A DNA stretch of 5,211 nt. Source: CAZGSG01 sp964528095 (lineage in GTDB: Bacteria; Bacteroidota; Bacteroidia; Chitinophagales; Chitinophagaceae). A program made the translations under genes and the position numbers. A model generated the notes under the pieces. That model saw only the letters and a program-made list of their open reading frames with translations. It made no database searches and was not told where the DNA came from. Of this stretch, positions 1 through 5,211 are shown one piece after another. Position 1 is the stretch's first letter; every line of letters begins with the position of its first letter. The stretch spans positions 1 to 5,211 of the forward strand of contig CAZGSG010000398.1 of the NCBI GenBank assembly GCA_964528095.1, in the 5' to 3' direction.

Positions 1-1
1 A

Positions 2-382
2 AAACAGGAAACCAGCAGCCCGGAACCTGTAGTAGCTAAGAAAATTGAAACCAAAGCTACTATTCAATACGAGGATATTGCAAAAATGGACCTGAAGGTG
101 GGCACCATCACCGCAGCAGAAAAAGTGGCCAAAGCTGATAAATTATTAAAACTGGAAGTAGACCTGGGTTATGAAAAAAGAACGATCGTATCAGGCATTG
201 CGCTCCATTTCCAGGCGGATACGATCGTGGGCAAACAGGTAGTGATCGTAGCCAATCTTGCTCCAAGAAAAATGAAAGGCATTGAAAGCAATGGCATGAT
301 ACTAATGGCCGAGGATGCAAACGGGCAATTGAAATTCATCAACCCGGATGAAGCGACGGCCAACGGATCGTCCGTTTCTTAA
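2..382 (+). CDS. metG: Methionyl-tRNA synthetase, C-terminal end (5'-truncated by window)
   Basis: This is the last 126 residues of methionyl-tRNA synthetase, the cytoplasmic enzyme that charges tRNA-Met. The gene enters the window already open, so the catalytic domain is outside it. The first 20 or so residues are a Pro/Glu/Lys/Thr-rich linker. The rest is the C-terminal tRNA-binding OB-fold domain (Trbp111/EMAP-II type), beginning near IQYEDIAKMDLKVGTI and carrying the family hallmarks ADKLLKLEVDLG, KRTIVSGI, VVIVANLAPRKMKGIESNGM and a C-terminal FINPDEA. It aligns by eye with the tail of E. coli MetG (VANLAPRKM, SEGM). In that family the domain dimerises the enzyme and adds non-specific tRNA affinity. 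A free-standing CsaA or Trbp111 protein is less likely because of the linker and the MetG-type NLAPRKM motif. The stop at 380-382 sits two bases before a large palindrome shared with the convergent tag gene. Confidence 0.93.
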   Translation, partial: KQETSSPEPVVAKKIETKATIQYEDIAKMDLKVGTITAAEKVAKADKLLKLEVDLGYEKRTIVSGIALHFQADTIVGKQVVIVANLAPRKMKGIESNGMILMAEDANGQLKFINPDEATANGSSVS

Positions 383-383
383 T

Positions 384-468
384 AATTCAAAAGTCAAAAT
401 TAAAAATTCAAAAACAGACCCCGATTTTCGGAGTGTATTTTTTAATTTTTAATTTTAACTTTTGAATT
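384..468. terminator. Long AT-rich palindrome between convergent metG and tag, probable bidirectional terminator
   Basis: The 25-base arms 384-408 and 444-468 are inverted copies with one mismatch (C395 against A457). The interior also pairs: 410-414 with 438-442, and a GC-rich tip CCGA/TCGG (421-424 with 428-431) around a TTT loop. The element can therefore fold into one nearly continuous hairpin, broken at G417/G435 and C409/T443. T-rich DNA flanks the tip. Its place between two convergent stop codons fits a terminator serving both genes. The three C/A mismatches of the plus strand (395/457, 415/437, 420/432) all become G-U pairs in minus-strand RNA, so the fold is better in the tag transcript. 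The AT-rich arms could instead mark a dispersed repeat family; a related orphan arm occurs at 2469-2493. Confidence 0.6.
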
Positions 469-1014
469 GGCCAGATTCCATAATGGTTTTGTCTTCAACA
501 CTTTTTTATAAATAGGACAATCGGCAGAATGCGCACCGGGTAAGTAACCAATACTTTGTAAAAATTCATTGACAATTTCGCCACCAGTAAAGCGAAATGT
601 TTTTTTGAACAGCTTTACCCATTCATCTTTTGTTTTTGGATGATGCAGTTCCAGCCATTTCTCAAATGAGCCATGTTCTTTTTGGAGTTTTAATATCGTA
701 CCGGCATTTTCTATGGCCGCGTTTATCTTCAGTCGGTTGCGAATGATACCGGCATCCGCCATCAGCCGCGCCCTGTCTTTTTCTTTATAGGCCGCTACTT
801 TTTTTATGTTGAAATTATCATAGGCTTTTCTAAAACCAGCTTCCTTTTTCAGGATGGTTTCCCAACTGAGTCCGGCCTGGTTGATCTCCAGTATCAGCCG
901 GCAAAACAGTTCATTGTCGTCATGAATGGGAAAACCATAGTGTTTATCGTGATAAGCTTTGTGTATTGCTTTTCGTTCTTCGGTCATGAATGTTATGGCA
1001 CTGCAGTAAGACAT
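442..1014 (-). CDS. tag: DNA-3-methyladenine glycosylase I (Tag)
   Basis: A 190-residue protein of the helix-hairpin-helix Tag family, which excises 3-methyladenine from alkylated DNA to start base-excision repair. Family blocks are clear: AYHDKHYGFP (residues 20-29), FCRLILEINQAGLSWETILKK (37-57), LMADAGIIRNRLKI (84-97) and FLQSIGYLPGAHSADC (151-166). By alignment with E. coli Tag, the zinc ligands are C4, H22, H162 and C166, and the base pocket keeps E43 (E. coli E38), W51 (W46) and Y21 (Y16). The tyrosine equivalent to E. coli Y13 is a histidine here (H18). The start at 1014 is preferred over the internal Met10 because it keeps zinc ligand C4. No Shine-Dalgarno sequence is visible. Residues 183-190 and the stop codon are encoded by one arm of the 384-468 palindrome, so the lysine-rich tail SKVKIKN is probably repeat-derived and not part of the fold. 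The gene is convergent with metG and appears monocistronic. Confidence 0.92.
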   Translation of the reverse strand: MSYCSAITFMTEERKAIHKAYHDKHYGFPIHDDNELFCRLILEINQAGLSWETILKKEAGFRKAYDNFNIKKVAAYKEKDRARLMADAGIIRNRLKINAAIENAGTILKLQKEHGSFEKWLELHHPKTKDEWVKLFKKTFRFTGGEIVNEFLQSIGYLPGAHSADCPIYKKVLKTKPLWNLANSKVKIKN

Positions 1015-1158
1015 AAAGTTTATTAAATGATTTGCTGAATTTATGATGAATTGTTTGGTTTGCGATTTCGTTTTGCCCGTTTTCTTTATGTCTTAGCGTG
1101 CAGAATCTACAGTTTATGAACACTATATAGATTTGATTTGCACTGCACTATCTTATGC

Positions 1159-1246
1159 TTCTCCGGGTTTTCTCCGGGTATTCCGTGGGTTTTGCCTTAT
1201 GTTTCATAGGGAAGACCCACGGAATACCCGGAGAAAACCCAGAGGA
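1159..1246. repeat. Large hairpin with perfect 26-bp inverted repeat and 11-bp internal periodicity
   Basis: The arms 1165-1190 and 1215-1240 are exact reverse complements over 26 bases. The 24-base interior pairs further (CCTTATG at 1194-1200 with CATAGGG at 1204-1210, one G-T pair, TTT loop), and weaker pairing extends outward to about 1159/1246. Each arm is itself a short tandem repeat of 11 bases: TTCTCCGGGTT, TTCTCCGGGTA, TTCCGTGGGTT on the left; ACCCACGGAAT, ACCCGGAGAAA, ACCCAGAGGAA and a partial fourth unit on the right. No T-run follows on either strand, so a simple intrinsic terminator is unlikely. It is GC-richer than its surroundings. It could be a mobile palindrome, a protein-binding array or a structured RNA; nothing here decides which. 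Confidence 0.85.
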
Positions 1247-1258
1247 AACCAGGTAAAC

Positions 1259-1275
1259 TGATTGATAATCAATCA
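1259..1275. repeat. 17-bp operator-like palindrome
   Basis: TGATTGAT and ATCAATCA form a perfect 8-bp inverted repeat around a single central A, 12 bases after the large hairpin. The size and near-zero spacer resemble a site for a dimeric DNA-binding protein. No regulator gene or clear promoter lies beside it, so the role is open. Confidence 0.45.
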
Positions 1276-1279
1276 CTAA

Positions 1280-1316
1280 TACCTAAAAACTGTTGCCCAA
1301 ATATATTTTTTAGGTA
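1280..1316. repeat. Inverted repeat, 10-bp stem
   Basis: TACCTAAAAA (1280-1289) is the exact reverse complement of TTTTTAGGTA (1307-1316), with a 17-base loop. It is the third palindrome in a row in this spacer. The stem is AT-rich with only a GG/CC core and is not followed by a T-run beyond the arm. It may be a weak terminator remnant or another repeat fragment. Confidence 0.45.
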
Positions 1317-1347
1317 AGATATTGCTTTTAATTCCCTGTGTCTCAAC

Positions 1348-1471
1348 GGGTTTGGCTACAGAGGACCTAATCAACATTCCCACTTTACAACAAACAGCGT
1401 ATGTCCCAGCGGGGTTTGGCGACAGAGGACCTACATTGTCAGGTTTTTTCCTAGCCAACCCGACATATAAA
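1348..1471 (+). repeat. Intergenic repeat, copy A (direct orientation)
   Basis: These 124 bases align with 1697-1822 at roughly 84% identity by hand count, with two single-base gaps. The copy contains two tandem versions of a core (GGGTTTGGCTACAGAGGACC at 1348-1367 and GGGTTTGGCGACAGAGGACC at 1412-1431) spaced 64 bases apart. The second core starts a hairpin, 1412-1461. Its outer stem is GGGTTTGGC with GCCAACCC, with one bulged T at 1417. Its inner stems are AGGA with TCCT and ACCT with AGGT. The 64-base spacing reflects an older tandem duplication. There are no unique spacers, so this is not a CRISPR array. Confidence 0.8.
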
Positions 1472-1530
1472 GTCTCTCTTCGCTATTCAAGTCATATTAG
1501 CTTTGAGTATTGATTATTGGAGATAATTCT

Positions 1531-1614
1531 ACATCGGGGTCGGCTATTGAGCATACTTATAATTCGAAAATACTTTATCCGCCAGACCCACGATGAGACA
1601 TACGCTGATTGTTG
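1531..1614 (-). repeat. Intergenic repeat, copy C (inverted orientation)
   Basis: This copy is reversed relative to its neighbours. 1531-1547 is the reverse complement of 1801-1817 with one mismatch, and 1581-1614 is the reverse complement of 1737-1770 with one mismatch; the stretch between (1548-1580) has diverged. It keeps the outer stem of the hairpin: GGGTCGGC at 1537-1544 with GCCAGACCC at 1581-1589, with one bulged A at 1584. The two mismatches against copy B, C1541 and G1585, pair with each other. Copies C and B together make a 287-base near-palindrome with a 122-base centre. Confidence 0.8.
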
Positions 1615-1655
1615 CAGCGTGGGTAGTCGTAATGCCCAGGCCGGTAGACAACAAA

Positions 1656-1822
1656 CAACCTTCCCACTTTTTCAGCAATCGGAGTATATTCCAGCTGGGT
1701 TCGGCTACGGAGGACTTAAACAGCATTTCCACTTTACAACAATCAGCGTATGTCTCATCGTGGGTTTGGCGACAGATGACCTGCGTTATCAAGTTTTTTC
1801 ATAGCCAACCCCGATGTTTAAA
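1656..1822 (+). repeat. Intergenic repeat, copy B (direct orientation, longest copy)
   Basis: This copy matches copy A over 1697-1822 and extends further left. 1656-1695 resembles the 40 bases that precede the second core in copy A (the CAACATTCCCACTTT block), so parts of three 64-base units are present. Cores start at 1697 and 1762, 65 bases apart. The hairpin 1762-1811 has the same outer stem and bulged T (1767) as copy A. Its inner stem is ATGA/TCAT where copy A has AGGA/TCCT, which is a compensatory change. The inner ACCT here faces AAGT, one C/A mismatch that would be G-U in minus-strand RNA. Confidence 0.8.
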
Positions 1823-1830
1823 GAAACATC
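1813..1830. repeat. Small hairpin at the right edge of copy B
   Basis: GATGTTT and AAACATC form a perfect 7-bp stem around AAAG, directly after the outer stem of copy B. Copy A has only a weak counterpart (GAC/GTC at 1462-1474). No T-run follows on the plus strand, so a terminator is not strongly supported. Confidence 0.45.
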
Positions 1831-1960
1831 TATTATTATGTTAATAATTAGTTGTTCCTTTTATTGACAACCTCAAATAATCAACATTCAATGGAATAAA
1901 TCAAACTCTTTGCCGTTATCCTCTTGTCACCCCCTTCCTTTTCTTAGCATGTAACCGCAT

Positions 1961-2395
1961 ATGACCCTTGTAGAAAGAGCCACCACGTATATTCATCGCC
2001 TCTGCGGTGAAATTGGCGTAACGCCGGAAAGCATTTATAACCCTAAAACCGGCGCCTGGTATTTTTCCCAGGGCTCCTGTACAATCGAAGTCTTTCTGAC
2101 CACTCAGAAAAATCTGCAAAGGGAATCGCAGACCTTTATCCGTTGTATGGCGGCGCTTTGTGACATTCCCAAGACAGTGCCGCAACAAATCGCCCTCTAT
2201 AAAACAGCTATGGGTATCAATGCTACTTACCTGGGATTTAAAATAAGCGCCGATGAACAAAGAGGCCTGATCTGCATCATTGCCGAACGCAATATTTCAG
2301 GCATGGATTATGATGAGATGGTAACATTGATCAATGATCTTAGTTCCTGGGCGGATAAGCTGGATAATTTTATGAAGGATGAATTTATGAAGTAG
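1961..2395 (+). CDS. YbjN-like / type III secretion chaperone-fold protein
   Basis: A 144-residue soluble protein with no signal peptide or membrane segment. The pattern resembles the YbjN/CesT fold: an N-terminal helix (residues 1-17), a strand pair around AWYFSQGSCTIEVFL (32-46), a middle alpha/beta stretch, a strand LICIIAERNISGMDYDEM (102-119), then a final helix (MVTLINDLSSWADKLDNFM). The closing pattern of a hydrophobic strand, a short acidic turn and a helix of the type tlindLsswADkLdn is typical of YbjN-domain proteins, whose biochemical role is largely unknown; secretion chaperones share the fold. No catalytic motif is visible. The start at 1961 is the first ATG after an in-frame stop at 1952-1954; no Shine-Dalgarno sequence precedes it, as is common in Bacteroidota. 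It stands alone between the repeat cluster and the AsmA-like gene, so context gives no partner. The gene is confident; the family is a by-eye assignment. Confidence 0.75.
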   Translation: MTLVERATTYIHRLCGEIGVTPESIYNPKTGAWYFSQGSCTIEVFLTTQKNLQRESQTFIRCMAALCDIPKTVPQQIALYKTAMGINATYLGFKISADEQRGLICIIAERNISGMDYDEMVTLINDLSSWADKLDNFMKDEFMK

Positions 2396-2459
2396 CATGC
2401 ATAGCATCACTCTTACTGAAAATCTGTAATATCCCTGGTTATTCAGGCATTACGGAATC

Positions 2460-2467
2460 TATTTTTG
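2460..2467 (+). promoter_or_regulatory. Candidate Bacteroidota -7 promoter element
   Basis: TATTTTTG matches the Bacteroidota primary-sigma -7 consensus TAnnTTTG exactly and lies 88 bases before the proposed start of the AsmA-like gene. The expected upstream TTG, about 19 bases before it, is not clearly present (only TGGTTAT at 2436-2442). A six-defined-base match in AT-rich DNA can arise by chance. Confidence 0.35.
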
Positions 2468-2468
2468 C

Positions 2469-2493
2469 ATTTTAACTTTTAAATTTTGAATTC
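2469..2493. repeat. Orphan copy of the AT-rich palindrome arm
   Basis: ATTTTAACTTTT followed by AAATTTTGAATTC resembles the arm at 444-468 (shared ATTTTAACTTTT and TTTTGAATT blocks). No inverted partner is visible nearby. It sits between the candidate -7 element and the AsmA-like gene and is probably a remnant or solo member of the same repeat family. Low sequence complexity limits confidence. Confidence 0.4.
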
Positions 2494-2554
2494 ATAATAG
2501 AACTGCCCCATTCCCGCTCATTTTTCATTAAATTGTTCGAAATCTTTCCGCACC

Positions 2555-5211
2555 TTGGGTTTATTACGCATTAGTAGACGGCTTTTAAAAATAGCAGCAT
2601 TCATTTGTGGGGGATTCCTGGTGCTACTCACTGTTTTCCATTTCTGGTTTATCAACCATGCGGAGGAACTCATTGAAGAAATGGTGGCCTCCAAATCCAA
2701 TGGCAAACTTAAACTGGAGGTCAAAAAATTCCGCTTTAACTGGTTCAGTTATAAAATGGAATTACGCCAGGCCGTTTTCTATTCTACCGATACCAGTACA
2801 GCTGCTGCCGGTTACCGGTTTAGTGTACAACGGATAAATGTAGGTGTAAAAGCCATCCTGCCGCTGATCTTTGAAAAAACGATCGTAATTGATTCGCTGA
2901 CCCTTGTCAACCCTTCTATTGAAGTCACCAAATTAAGATACAAAGACACCGCTTCCGTACAGGATACCAGCTTGTCCATTCCCCAGGAAATGGGTAAGAT
3001 CTATAATTCTATTCAGGATGCTTTGCAGTTATTGAAAGTAGACCGTTTCCAGATCGATAATGGAAAGTTTACACTTATCAATCGTATGAACCCGGGTGAA
3101 ACACCGGTTTCTATTTCCAATTTATATTTTCACCTGGATAATTTGCAGGTAGATTCCAGCACTGCAAGGGGTAAAGAAAAAATATTATTCAGCGATAATG
3201 TTTCTCTTCGCACGCATGACCAGGATATCATTTTCCCGGATGGGCGACATCGCCTGAGTTTTGCCAATTTCCGGATCAACATTCTGAATCGAATGGTAGA
3301 GTTCGACAGTTGCACTATCGCCGCTACACGGGGTGATAGCGCCAATAGCTCCTTCCGTATTTTTTTTGACAAGCTCATGCTGACCAATATCAATTTCGAT
3401 ACCTTGTACCATAGCGAGTTTATCAAGGCCGATTCCGTGTATTGTATTAATCCGCAGTTCAGACTTGATATTGACCTTGGAAAAAAAGGGAGCAACTCGA
3501 AACCTCCTCCCAAACTTGATGAATTGATCAGGCAACTAACAGGTGATATGCACCTGAATTTTGTTGTAGTTCAAAACGGCTCCTTTGATATCAATACTAC
3601 CCGGGAAGGCAAACCAAGTTCCTTTACGTCCAGCAATAATAATTTTGAATTACAGGGCTTACGTATACAAAAAGATGCAAAAAGAGCGCTTACCGTAGAA
3701 CGGTTTGCCATGGCTATCCGTAATTATGAAAATTTTTTACGGGATAGCAGTTATGCCGTCAGTTTCGACAGCATTCTTTTAAGCAATAGCCGTATCAGTC
3801 TAAGCAATTTTTCATTCCGTGAACTGGAAAAAGGAAGAACAGTCAATAGCCTGAGTATGCCGCAGTTTGAATTGCAGGGCCTGTCATGGGATGAACTGGT
3901 TTTTGACCAATACTTCAAAGCGGAGAATGTCACTCTTTTTCATCCAGTCATTAATTATTCTGTGAAGAATAACAATAAAAAACAGGATGTATTCCAGGTA
4001 TTGGCTGGTATTGGGAATATCATGCAACTGAACAACCTCTATGTAGTAAACGGTGAACTTAACCTGCATTTCAAAGGAAATTCATTTCTGCGTCTCGAAA
4101 ACGCCAATGTATCTGTATTGGGACAGGACCTGGTAGGGTCGAAAAAAGTGTCCGGCATTCAACATGCGGTTCCCGAACTTCATTTTAAAAAAGGCTTTTA
4201 TAAAACAGGTAACCTTACAGCCAATCTCAATGATGTGCATTTTAATGGTAGAACCGGGCAGTTGAATGCAGCAGCTATCCAGGTAAACGACCAGGCCACC
4301 ATCAATGCCAATGCAAAAGATATCGTCATCGGTCAGATGATCGTTGATAATGCCGGCATTACCGTATTGAAAGGGATTTCCTGGAATAGCGCAAACGTAG
4401 ACCTGCTGACTTTTCCCGGGAAAGAAACAAAAAGCAACAGCAGCTATTTATTAAGTAATATCAATGGACAAAATACCCGGCTTTCTATTGCAGAAAATGA
4501 AAAAAAGATCTCGCTTTTCCTGAACAAGGTTTCTGTTGATGGAATTAATAAACAACCCGGAATAAAACCCGTCATAACCGGCCTTGCCCTGAATGGCAAT
4601 TCTTTTCAATACACGGATACCGCATTAAATATTTCTATCGGTGAAATGCAGTTGACAGACCTGCAACGTTCTTCCTTAAAGAACCTGTCGTATGCCAGTC
4701 ATTCGGCAAGCGACTCCATATCAGTGACTGTGCCCTCGGTTGTACTTGTACCTGACCTCAACGCGATCATGAACGGCACCTTTAAAACAGGAGCTACTTT
4801 TATTTCCAAACCCGTTGTATCTATCCTGCTTTCAGAAAATGAAGATGCCACACCAAAACCATTGCATCTCCCGAAACTTTCCATTGATAAACTTACCGTC
4901 GAACAACCTTTCATTCATTTTGTAAATGCCAAAGAAGGTCATGCCACCATGCTCGACTGGGATGGGAAAAAAGATAATAATACATTGGTGATAGATGGAA
5001 TACATGTTAATAAAAATGATTCCGGAGAGTTCTACCTGGACAGGATAAACATGCGACTGTCTAATTTTATGCTGACCGATCACAAAGGAAAAAAATACAA
5101 TGCCGGAGACGGTGAATTGACCGCGCAGTTAAGCAAATTGAAACTACAAAAAAATGATGCCGGTAACTGGGACTGGCATGGAACAGTAGATCAACTGGAT
5201 GCAAAAAGGTT
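2555..5211 (+). CDS. AsmA-like membrane-anchored envelope protein (3'-truncated by window)
   Basis: At least 885 residues are open with no stop, and the gene runs off the window. Counting from TTG at 2555, residues 5-12 are basic (RISRRLLK) and residues 11-33 form one transmembrane helix. NHAEELIEEMV follows, then a very long beta-rich region with alternating hydrophobic residues, low in cysteine, with recurring strand-turn phrases such as FELQGLRIQ and FELQGLSWDEL. This is the layout of AsmA/DUF748/TamB-like proteins: an inner-membrane anchor with a large periplasmic beta domain. The opening IVIDSLTLVNPSIEV strand (about residues 109-123) is typical. Relatives are linked to outer-membrane biogenesis and lipid transport between membranes; that role is inferred here. 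The frame is open from 2501 (stop at 2498-2500) yet has no ATG until 2681, inside the protein after the helix, so a TTG (2555) or rarer start is required. No Shine-Dalgarno sequence is seen. A regular AsmA assignment is likely, the exact subfamily is not. Confidence 0.8.
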   Translation, partial: MGLLRISRRLLKIAAFICGGFLVLLTVFHFWFINHAEELIEEMVASKSNGKLKLEVKKFRFNWFSYKMELRQAVFYSTDTSTAAAGYRFSVQRINVGVKAILPLIFEKTIVIDSLTLVNPSIEVTKLRYKDTASVQDTSLSIPQEMGKIYNSIQDALQLLKVDRFQIDNGKFTLINRMNPGETPVSISNLYFHLDNLQVDSSTARGKEKILFSDNVSLRTHDQDIIFPDGRHRLSFANFRINILNRMVEFDSCTIAATRGDSANSSFRIFFDKLMLTNINFDTLYHSEFIKADSVYCINPQFRLDIDLGKKGSNSKPPPKLDELIRQLTGDMHLNFVVVQNGSFDINTTREGKPSSFTSSNNNFELQGLRIQKDAKRALTVERFAMAIRNYENFLRDSSYAVSFDSILLSNSRISLSNFSFRELEKGRTVNSLSMPQFELQGLSWDELVFDQYFKAENVTLFHPVINYSVKNNNKKQDVFQVLAGIGNIMQLNNLYVVNGELNLHFKGNSFLRLENANVSVLGQDLVGSKKVSGIQHAVPELHFKKGFYKTGNLTANLNDVHFNGRTGQLNAAAIQVNDQATINANAKDIVIGQMIVDNAGITVLKGISWNSANVDLLTFPGKETKSNSSYLLSNINGQNTRLSIAENEKKISLFLNKVSVDGINKQPGIKPVITGLALNGNSFQYTDTALNISIGEMQLTDLQRSSLKNLSYASHSASDSISVTVPSVVLVPDLNAIMNGTFKTGATFISKPVVSILLSENEDATPKPLHLPKLSIDKLTVEQPFIHFVNAKEGHATMLDWDGKKDNNTLVIDGIHVNKNDSGEFYLDRINMRLSNFMLTDHKGKKYNAGDGELTAQLSKLKLQKNDAGNWDWHGTVDQLDAKR

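Larger units (their letters stand above)
1015..1960. other. Gene-free, repeat-rich intergenic region
   Basis: About 950 bases contain no convincing gene. Positions 1015-1158 are AT-rich upstream DNA of tag with no clear structure. Positions 1159-1316 hold three successive palindromes. Positions 1348-1822 hold the alternating hairpin repeats. Positions 1472-1530 and 1831-1960 show nothing recognisable; the latter must contain the upstream signals of the gene at 1961, but I find no good match to TAnnTTTG there. Five open frames of 60-95 codons cross the repeats on both strands. They share peptide strings only because they read through the repeat copies, in both senses, so I do not call them genes. 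Confidence 0.75.

Noticed and set aside
1128..1135. TAnnTTTG match (TAGATTTG, +) pointing into the large hairpin
   Set aside because: There is no upstream TTG at the right distance and no gene downstream for 800 bases. One or two such matches are expected by chance in about 950 bases on two strands.
1298..1305. Minus-strand TAnnTTTG match (TATATTTG) that could give tag a long leader containing the 26-bp inverted repeat
   Set aside because: No matching upstream element was found, and one match in this much AT-rich DNA is near chance. Worth recalling only if RNA-seq shows a long tag leader.
1348..1822. CRISPR array
   Set aside because: The repeated units are 64-65 bases and the sequence between cores is itself repeated, with no unique spacers. 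One copy is inverted and there are no cas genes.
1276..1844. Five overlapping open frames of 60-95 codons (1276-1458 -, 1322-1513 +, 1517-1804 +, 1544-1792 -, 1593-1844 +), some sharing strings such as RQTHDETYADCC and TISVCLIVGLA
   Set aside because: The shared peptides come from reading the same inverted repeat in both directions. The frames overlap on both strands, have no start signals and no recognisable domain. Repeat DNA explains them better than genes.
1916..2260. 114-codon minus-strand frame opposite the YbjN-like gene
   Set aside because: It overlaps a gene with a coherent fold pattern on the plus strand, shows no family features, and would run into the repeat region. It is a shadow frame.
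2416..2455. Possible terminator after the YbjN-like gene (CTGAA/TTCAG at 2416-2446, GTAAT/ATTAC at 2426-2452)
   Set aside because: The stems are only 5 bp, mutually exclusive, with long loops and no T-run, so they are within chance expectation.
2607..2837. 76-codon plus-strand frame starting MGDSWCY
   Set aside because: It is out of frame with the long AsmA-like gene, whose transmembrane helix and beta-rich region run through the same bases.
3130..5083. Minus-strand frames inside the AsmA-like gene (3130-3513, 3185-3535, 3751-3933, 3884-4069, 4699-4914, 4832-5083)
   Set aside because: All lie opposite one uninterrupted frame of 885 codons, overlap each other in places and lack recognisable domains.

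Overview
The window looks like a stretch of a Bacteroidota chromosome, most likely from the Chitinophagaceae or a near relative. This is inferred from the MetG type with a fused C-terminal tRNA-binding domain, the Tag subtype, the AsmA-like envelope protein, the near absence of Shine-Dalgarno sequences, a promoter-like TAnnTTTG site, and AT-rich intergenic palindromes. No sequence search could be run, so the family placement is tentative.

Layout. Positions 2-382 (+) hold the 3' end of metG (methionyl-tRNA synthetase). It converges on tag (442-1014, -), a DNA-3-methyladenine glycosylase I. A near-continuous 85-nt palindrome (384-468) lies between them; one arm encodes the last eight residues and the stop codon of Tag. 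A gene-free region of about 950 bp follows (1015-1960). It holds a perfect 26-bp inverted repeat with an 11-bp internal periodicity (1159-1246), a 17-bp operator-like palindrome (1259-1275), a 10-bp stem (1280-1316), and a cluster of three diverged copies of a hairpin element in alternating orientation (about 1348-1822). Next is a 144-residue YbjN-like / secretion-chaperone-fold protein (1961-2395, +). After a short spacer with a candidate promoter and an orphan palindrome arm comes a very long gene (2555 to beyond 5211, +). It encodes a membrane-anchored AsmA-like protein that lacks an ATG start upstream of its transmembrane segment.

The coding genes are ordinary housekeeping, repair and envelope genes with no obvious shared pathway; none look like a defence or biosynthetic system. 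The most notable material is in the intergenic repeats. The three hairpin copies differ by paired substitutions that keep the stem (G-C to T-A in one place, T-A to C-G in another), which suggests a structure under selection. Their opposite-orientation arrangement resembles REP/BIME-type non-autonomous elements, but no mobilising enzyme lies in the window.
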